Shown here piece after piece: positions 52,630 through 56,422 of a DNA stretch of 56,422 nt. The notes below the pieces were generated by a model. That model was not told where the DNA came from. It searched no databases and saw only the letters and a list, made by a program, of their open reading frames with translations. Position 1 is the stretch's first letter, and the number at the start of each line of letters is the position of its first letter. The position numbers and the translations under genes were made by a program. This DNA is from Candidatus Nitrosopumilus sp. (GTDB taxonomy: Archaea; Thermoproteota; Nitrososphaeria; Nitrososphaerales; Nitrosopumilaceae): the NCBI RefSeq assembly GCF_029882185.1, contig NZ_JAOULD010000001.1, positions 1-56,422 on the forward strand, given 5' to 3'.

Positions 52630-52931
52630 CTCATCTGTTTTTTAATAGATTCTAGTTTTTCCTCCATTTTGAGATGTTTGTCTCTCCTTGAATCTATTTT
52701 GATTATCACTTCAACTCTTGCAATTCCTAAATTATGAACAGTTTCCATCATTTGTTTTGTCGCAGAGTTTATCGTCTCTATGTTATCTGATTCTAGAATT
52801 GTCCCCATTGCATTGATTTCGTATCTGAGATTCTCAATTTTTTGAATGGATTCTATTGCTTTTGCAATGTAAAAACTAGCACTGGTGGTTTTTGTTGCCA
52901 TGGGATAAATGCTGATTTCTGCCTGAATCAA
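52626..52931 (-). CDS. DUF77/MTH1187-family protein
   Basis: The ~101-residue core IQAEISIYPMATKTTSASFY then NAMGTILESDNIE and RVEVIIKIDSRRDK matches the DUF77 (thiamine-binding-like) family, a ferredoxin-like fold that forms oligomers; some relatives bind thiamine or other small ligands. A longer ORF reaches 53030 but would overlap the upstream membrane gene by 59 bases, so I place the start at TTG 52931. The gene overlaps the end of mqnE by four bases. Confidence 0.7.
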   Translation of the reverse strand: MIQAEISIYPMATKTTSASFYIAKAIESIQKIENLRYEINAMGTILESDNIETINSATKQMMETVHNLGIARVEVIIKIDSRRDKHLKMEEKLESIKKQMS

Positions 52932-52971
52932 TGATATGTCTGTTAGATTATTTGAGATTAAAAGTTTTGAA

Positions 52972-53247
52972 TCATTCTGCAGGCTTTTTCTCTTTTCTTT
53001 TAACACTGTCTTTTTTCCGTCTTGCTCCAAAACTAATCAATACTAGTAAGAATCCAATCCCAATTAAAATCCCTGACAACATTTGGTAAGCTTGATTTTG
53101 ATCTTCAGATATCATCAAATGAATAATTTCTTCCTCACTCATTCCTGCTTGGCCTGTTGGTTGATCAGCAGATATTATTGTTACAATTATTCCTACAACA
53201 ATCATCACAATGCCTCCTGCTAGAATTTTTTTATCCACTAAGACCAA
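52972..53247 (-). CDS. Two-helix membrane protein (91 aa)
   Basis: Helices are ILAGGIVMIVVGIIVTIIS and ILIGIGFLLVLISFG. The loop between is acidic (MSEEEIIHLMISEDQNQ), and the end is a Lys-rich tail. No named family. It is upstream of the DUF77 gene on the same strand and may be cotranscribed. Confidence 0.6.
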   Translation of the reverse strand: MVLVDKKILAGGIVMIVVGIIVTIISADQPTGQAGMSEEEIIHLMISEDQNQAYQMLSGILIGIGFLLVLISFGARRKKDSVKRKEKKPAE

Positions 53248-53359
53248 TTCAAAATATTATAAATTTTCATCATATATTAGGTATTTCCAAATAATCTTTT
53301 TTGGCACTATGCAAAATATTATCACTAGGCTATATACAACGTTTGAACTTTTTTAATTA

Positions 53360-53980
53360 TTGAACTCAAAAATTGAATCTTTGATTGTTTTTGCAATAAT
53401 GGGTGGTGTCTTGCTGCCTGCACGGCTGTTGTTTACAGAATTTGTATCTGATGATTGGCTTGGCTCTTTGGGTGTAATTTCTGCAATTTCTCTTGCTGTA
53501 ATTGTGCTTGCAAAGAAGAATAAGCTTTGGTTTTTTGGACCTATGCTTGAAAGACAAATTTTCAAATTTCAAAAAGGTAAACGTGGAATATTGATCTTTG
53601 CCGAATCTGCATTTCTACTAGTTGTTTTGGGAACCATGGTTTTTGCAATTGATCAAGGCTATTCCCAACATTCAGAACAAAAGAATATGCCCATTTCAGA
53701 AACCGTGTATCAGTCAAACCATGTCCTAGAATCTGCCAAAAAAATGACTCCGTCCGATTGGATATTTGGAACTTTGATGGCTCCTGTTGGCTTTGTTACG
53801 GCATTTCCTCAAATGAGTGCTGCAATGGCATCAATTGATCAAAGCATGGATGGGTGGCTGATGCATTTTTACACTGTGGGATTTGTAGAATACCTTGAAC
53901 TCGTAGGAATTTTGCTATATTATAGAATCTTATACAGAGGAAAAACCATGAATTTGAAATTAAAAACTCCGGTTCAGTAA
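53360..53980 (+). CDS. Multi-helix membrane protein (206 aa)
   Basis: Four or five hydrophobic helices (for example LIVFAIMGGVLLPARLLF, VISAISLAVIVLA, LIFAESAFLLVVLGTMVFAI and WLMHFYTVGFVEYLELVGIL). A hydrophilic loop of ~35 residues lies between helices 3 and 4. Start is TTG at 53360. It sits between the two menaquinone genes but has no motif linking it to quinone. Confidence 0.65.
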   Translation: MNSKIESLIVFAIMGGVLLPARLLFTEFVSDDWLGSLGVISAISLAVIVLAKKNKLWFFGPMLERQIFKFQKGKRGILIFAESAFLLVVLGTMVFAIDQGYSQHSEQKNMPISETVYQSNHVLESAKKMTPSDWIFGTLMAPVGFVTAFPQMSAAMASIDQSMDGWLMHFYTVGFVEYLELVGILLYYRILYRGKTMNLKLKTPVQ

Positions 53981-54050
53981 TTTGAATATTTTTGTTGACT
54001 GTCCTTGTTTTCAAATTAGTTGAATGATTCTTTTGAAATCTTCTAGTTTT

Positions 54051-54341
54051 TTAAAACCCTTCAGGAGGTCTTTGGACAAAAACATTGCAAACTAGGGCAT
54101 CTGTTTTTTCATCTCTATACTGAACATTACATGAAACAAATTTTCCTTCAAGTGCTCTTTCTAAATCTTCTTTGGTCTTCTCTTCATATTGTGGTTGGTC
54201 TGGATCATCAATCTTGCTCATGATGATTTTCTCAACTTTGCCGTATTGTTCCTGATTGTCTTTTCTTGTATGGCTGATTAACAATTCAAAAGCATTGTTT
54301 GTAAGAATGTTGAGAACTGCGCCCCCGATCCCATCTCCCAT
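54051..54341 (-). CDS. Hypothetical protein (96 aa)
   Basis: The product reads MGDGIGGAVLNILTNNAFEL, then KFVSCNVQYRDEKTDALVCN. It is mixed alpha/beta with two Cys. No family recognised. It lies just downstream of mqnD on the same strand with a 27-base gap, so it may be in that transcript. Confidence 0.6.
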   Translation of the reverse strand: MGDGIGGAVLNILTNNAFELLISHTRKDNQEQYGKVEKIIMSKIDDPDQPQYEEKTKEDLERALEGKFVSCNVQYRDEKTDALVCNVFVQRPPEGF

Positions 54342-54368
54342 GTCTTCTAAACTTTTTTTGTTCTATAA

Positions 54369-55196
54369 TTACTTGCTGGCAATACTGATTTTAAAATCTG
54401 GGACAAGTTCTTTTTCTTTTGCCATTCTGAACAGTCTTCTTATGGATTCTTCTCCTGCATCTCCCATGTTGACAGTTACGCTGTTTACGTACATTTTTAC
54501 AAATTTCTCAATCAAACTCCTTTCTTTTCCTCTCGCATATTGCATGGCGTAATCTATCGCATCATCAAAATGCTCAATTCCAAATTCAATTGATGATTGC
54601 AGGTATTTGTCAAATTTCACTATTGTATCCATGCCAAGATCTGCTCTCATGACATTAATTCCTAGTGGCACGGGTAACCCCCCTGTTGTTTTATCCCACC
54701 ACTCCCCCACGTCTAAAATTTTGACATTTCCTTCTTGCTCATAAGACAACTGAGTTTCATGAATTACTAGTCCAACATCCACTTTGCCTGATTTGACTGC
54801 TTCTGGAATATCACTAAAATTCATTTCAACATAATCGAATTTCCCAATCATTAATTGCAATAGTAAAAATGCCGAAGTCATTTTTCCTGGAATTGCAATT
54901 TTACATTTTTTAATCTCATCAATTGTCATCATTTTTCTAGCTGTAACTATGGGGCCGTAATTAATTCCAAAACTTCCCCCACTTCTCAAAATTACATATC
55001 CTGGAATGTATGCACATGCATGTACTGAAACTGCTGTCACATCTAGTTTTGGATCTGTTGCTTTCTGATTTAATTTCTCAATGTCCTCAATGACATGATT
55101 TACCTTAAAATCTGGTGATGGAATTTTTCCTGTAAACATTCCATAAAACATGAATGCATCATCAGAATCAGGAGTGTGTCCTACAGAAATTTCCAT
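54369..55196 (-). CDS. mqnD: 1,4-dihydroxy-6-naphthoate synthase (MqnD)
   Basis: The 275-residue protein has the MqnA/MqnD-type periplasmic-binding-like fold: GHTPDSDDAFMFYGMFTGKI at the start, TAVSVHACAYI near 56, the GSFGINYGPIVTARK loop near 75 and GGLPVPLGINVMRA near 175. MqnD converts a cyclic futalosine product to dihydroxynaphthoate. I start at ATG 55196 (MEISVGHT); an in-frame ATG at 55229 would add 11 residues and would remove the promoter site. Neighbour mqnE supports the pathway. Confidence 0.9.
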   Translation of the reverse strand: MEISVGHTPDSDDAFMFYGMFTGKIPSPDFKVNHVIEDIEKLNQKATDPKLDVTAVSVHACAYIPGYVILRSGGSFGINYGPIVTARKMMTIDEIKKCKIAIPGKMTSAFLLLQLMIGKFDYVEMNFSDIPEAVKSGKVDVGLVIHETQLSYEQEGNVKILDVGEWWDKTTGGLPVPLGINVMRADLGMDTIVKFDKYLQSSIEFGIEHFDDAIDYAMQYARGKERSLIEKFVKMYVNSVTVNMGDAGEESIRRLFRMAKEKELVPDFKISIASK

Positions 55197-55210
55197 ATGT
55201 TTTTGCTTAA

Positions 55211-55231
55211 TTTTGGTAATAAATACCAAAA
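55211..55231. promoter_or_regulatory. Inverted repeat in the mqnD/SIS divergent promoter
   Basis: TTTTGGTA (55211-55218) and TACCAAAA (55224-55231) are exact inverted repeats with a 5-nt spacer. The site is 15-35 nt upstream of the mqnD ATG and contains GGTATTTATTACC on the mqnD strand, where the TATA box is expected. A regulator bound there would block mqnD transcription. Confidence 0.5.
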
Positions 55232-55278
55232 CCTATGATGATAGTTTTTCTAATATATGGCAAAAATAAATCTTCATT

Positions 55279-56181
55279 ATGAACTCAATAGATGCTTTTG
55301 AAGAAGATATTAAATTACAAACAAATTTTCTAAAATCATTCAAAAAACAAAAAACAATTTCTCTCAAAAAACAAAAAAATGTTCTCTTTACTGGGAGTGG
55401 TGATTCACTAGTTTCTTCTCTGCTTGCAGAATCATTTTCAGGGGGATTAGTAAAAGCAATGGACCCTCTTGACCTATATCAAAATAAAGAAATAGCAAAA
55501 TCAAAACACGTGTATTTTGTATCCATTTCTGGAAATACAATTACAAATATCAAAGTTGCAAAGATTGCAAAAAAATCCACTGCAATCACATCCCAATCTC
55601 AGAGTAGGCTTGCAAAAGCATCTGATTGTTTAATCTTACTTGATTCTCCAAATAGTGGAATTTTTACTGCTGGTAGTATTTCTTTTTTGGAAAGTGCCTT
55701 AACGTGCATTTCTTTAGTAAAAAATATCAAAATTCCAGATACTTCTCTATTTAGAACTGCCCAGAGATCTGCTCAAAAAGTCAAAGTTTCAAATCGTATT
55801 TTTGTTTTGGGAAATCTTTATACTTTTCCTGTAGCAATGTATTGCGCTGCAAAATTTTATGAAATTTTAGGCTATGATGTACATTATTCCAGAACAGAAC
55901 AGTTTTCTCATATGGAGTTGTTTTCTATAAAAAAAGGCGACACTGTGATAATTTTTGAAGAGAAAAACCCTTACACAAAACAATTGGGGCAAAATCTAAA
56001 GAAAATTGGAATCAATGTTATTCATCCTATAATGCCTTCTGAAATACTATCTCAAGTGGTTTTTTGTATTTTCTTTTCTCAGACGGTTGCTCTTTTTGAA
56101 GCAAGAAAGAGAAGAAAAAAAGAATGTCATTTTGTCACTGCAAAAAAGATTCGCGATGTTTCCAACCAAATGATCTATTGA
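55279..56181 (+). CDS. SIS-domain sugar isomerase-like protein
   Basis: The 300-residue protein has two SIS domains. Landmarks are NVLFTGSGDSLVSSLLAESF near 34, FVSISGNTITNIKVAKIAKKSTAITSQ near 85, and YDVHYSRTEQFSHMELFSIKKGD near 200. SIS proteins bind phosphosugars; it resembles GlmS-isomerase or PGI/PMI-like families but lacks the glutamine-amidotransferase part. Substrate unknown. It is divergent from mqnD. Confidence 0.8.
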   Translation: MNSIDAFEEDIKLQTNFLKSFKKQKTISLKKQKNVLFTGSGDSLVSSLLAESFSGGLVKAMDPLDLYQNKEIAKSKHVYFVSISGNTITNIKVAKIAKKSTAITSQSQSRLAKASDCLILLDSPNSGIFTAGSISFLESALTCISLVKNIKIPDTSLFRTAQRSAQKVKVSNRIFVLGNLYTFPVAMYCAAKFYEILGYDVHYSRTEQFSHMELFSIKKGDTVIIFEEKNPYTKQLGQNLKKIGINVIHPIMPSEILSQVVFCIFFSQTVALFEARKRRKKECHFVTAKKIRDVSNQMIY

Positions 56182-56229
56182 TCTTTTAGAAGGCTAAGGT
56201 TTAATACCTGAATCCTAAGTTTTGCGAAT

Positions 56230-56422
56230 ATGGTAAAATTCAAGTCTACCGGTGAGGTTCTAAAAATCATCAAGAACAAAGACCAAATTAGAAACTTTGG
56301 TGTAATTGCTCACGTAGATCACGGAAAAACCACGATGAGTGACAGTCTTTTGGCATACTCTGGAATTATTGCCCCCTCTGCTGCTGGGAAAGCTCTGGCA
56401 ATGGACTTTGATAAAGAAGAGC
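56230..56422 (+). CDS. fusA: Translation elongation factor 2, partial
   Basis: The visible N-terminal 64 residues include the P-loop [19 protein letters not shown], identical in layout to archaeal EF-2 (translocase GTPase of the ribosome). The sequence runs off the right edge. ATG at 56230. The gene follows the SIS gene by 48 bases on the same strand. Confidence 0.95.
   Translation, partial: MVKFKSTGEVLKIIKNKDQIRNFGVIAHVDHGKTTMSDSLLAYSGIIAPSAAGKALAMDFDKEE

Overview
The window looks like a piece of a marine ammonia-oxidising archaeon of the Nitrosopumilus type (Thaumarchaeota/Nitrososphaerota). The evidence is the low GC content, a CdvA cell-division gene, a TFB factor, a proteasome beta subunit, FEN1, archaeal EF-2, DRG and PUA proteins, leaderless promoters with a TATA-like box about 25 nt before the start codon, frequent TTG starts and many very small zinc-binding proteins. 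I see no insertion sequence, integrase, CRISPR array, rRNA or clear viral block; this is chromosomal backbone with a few loose accessory stretches. Assignments come from reading the sequence, without database searches.

Layout. 1-4.3 kb: the end of a Lys/Ala-rich histone-tail-like gene, a DRG-type GTPase, a HAD phosphatase and arginyl-tRNA synthetase. 4.3-8.6 kb: an accessory-looking stretch with two structured intergenic elements, a translationally coupled hypothetical pair and about ten small genes (zinc knuckles, one-helix membrane peptides, a C2H2 finger), four of them behind nearly identical promoters. 8.7-22.5 kb: housekeeping genes, including tRNA m1A58 methyltransferase, NAD(P)HX dehydratase, an M20 peptidase, DoxX, a proteasome beta subunit lacking Thr1, a PUA protein, homoserine dehydrogenase, MsrB, a double ThyX-like protein, CdvA, acetyl-CoA synthetase, a PAS protein and FEN1. 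22.9 kb: tRNA-Ser(CGA). 23-29.6 kb: UspA, nitroreductase, an Lrp ligand-binding domain, two SRPBCC proteins, and an operon of a coiled-coil protein, a JAMM metalloprotease, a membrane zinc-ribbon protein and a small unknown protein.

29.6-41.4 kb: a DppBC-like permease pair without its ATPases, a duplicated zinc-ribbon/RGG protein, YwbE, a SWIM protein, an ArsC/Spx-like protein, a secreted protein, a PAC2 protein, an SNF2 helicase, superoxide dismutase and a large exported two-repeat protein. 41.4-44.4 kb: TFB embedded among small cysteine-rich proteins. 44.5-56.4 kb: a secreted protein, an FAD oxidase, an HD-plus-GNAT-like protein, a membrane J-protein, an Lrp regulator, TPR proteins, a HAD phosphatase, futalosine-pathway enzymes MqnE and MqnD, a SIS-domain protein and the start of EF-2.

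The best candidates for something undescribed are: four small genes sharing a 16-bp promoter element in 7.1-8.6 kb; a hairpin-plus-13-mer element present at 4.3 kb and 41.6 kb; a small 'CxCDCH' zinc-protein family; a tandem ThyX protein in which the two halves of the signature motif are kept in different domains; a proteasome beta subunit without its nucleophile; and an inverted repeat overlapping the mqnD promoter.
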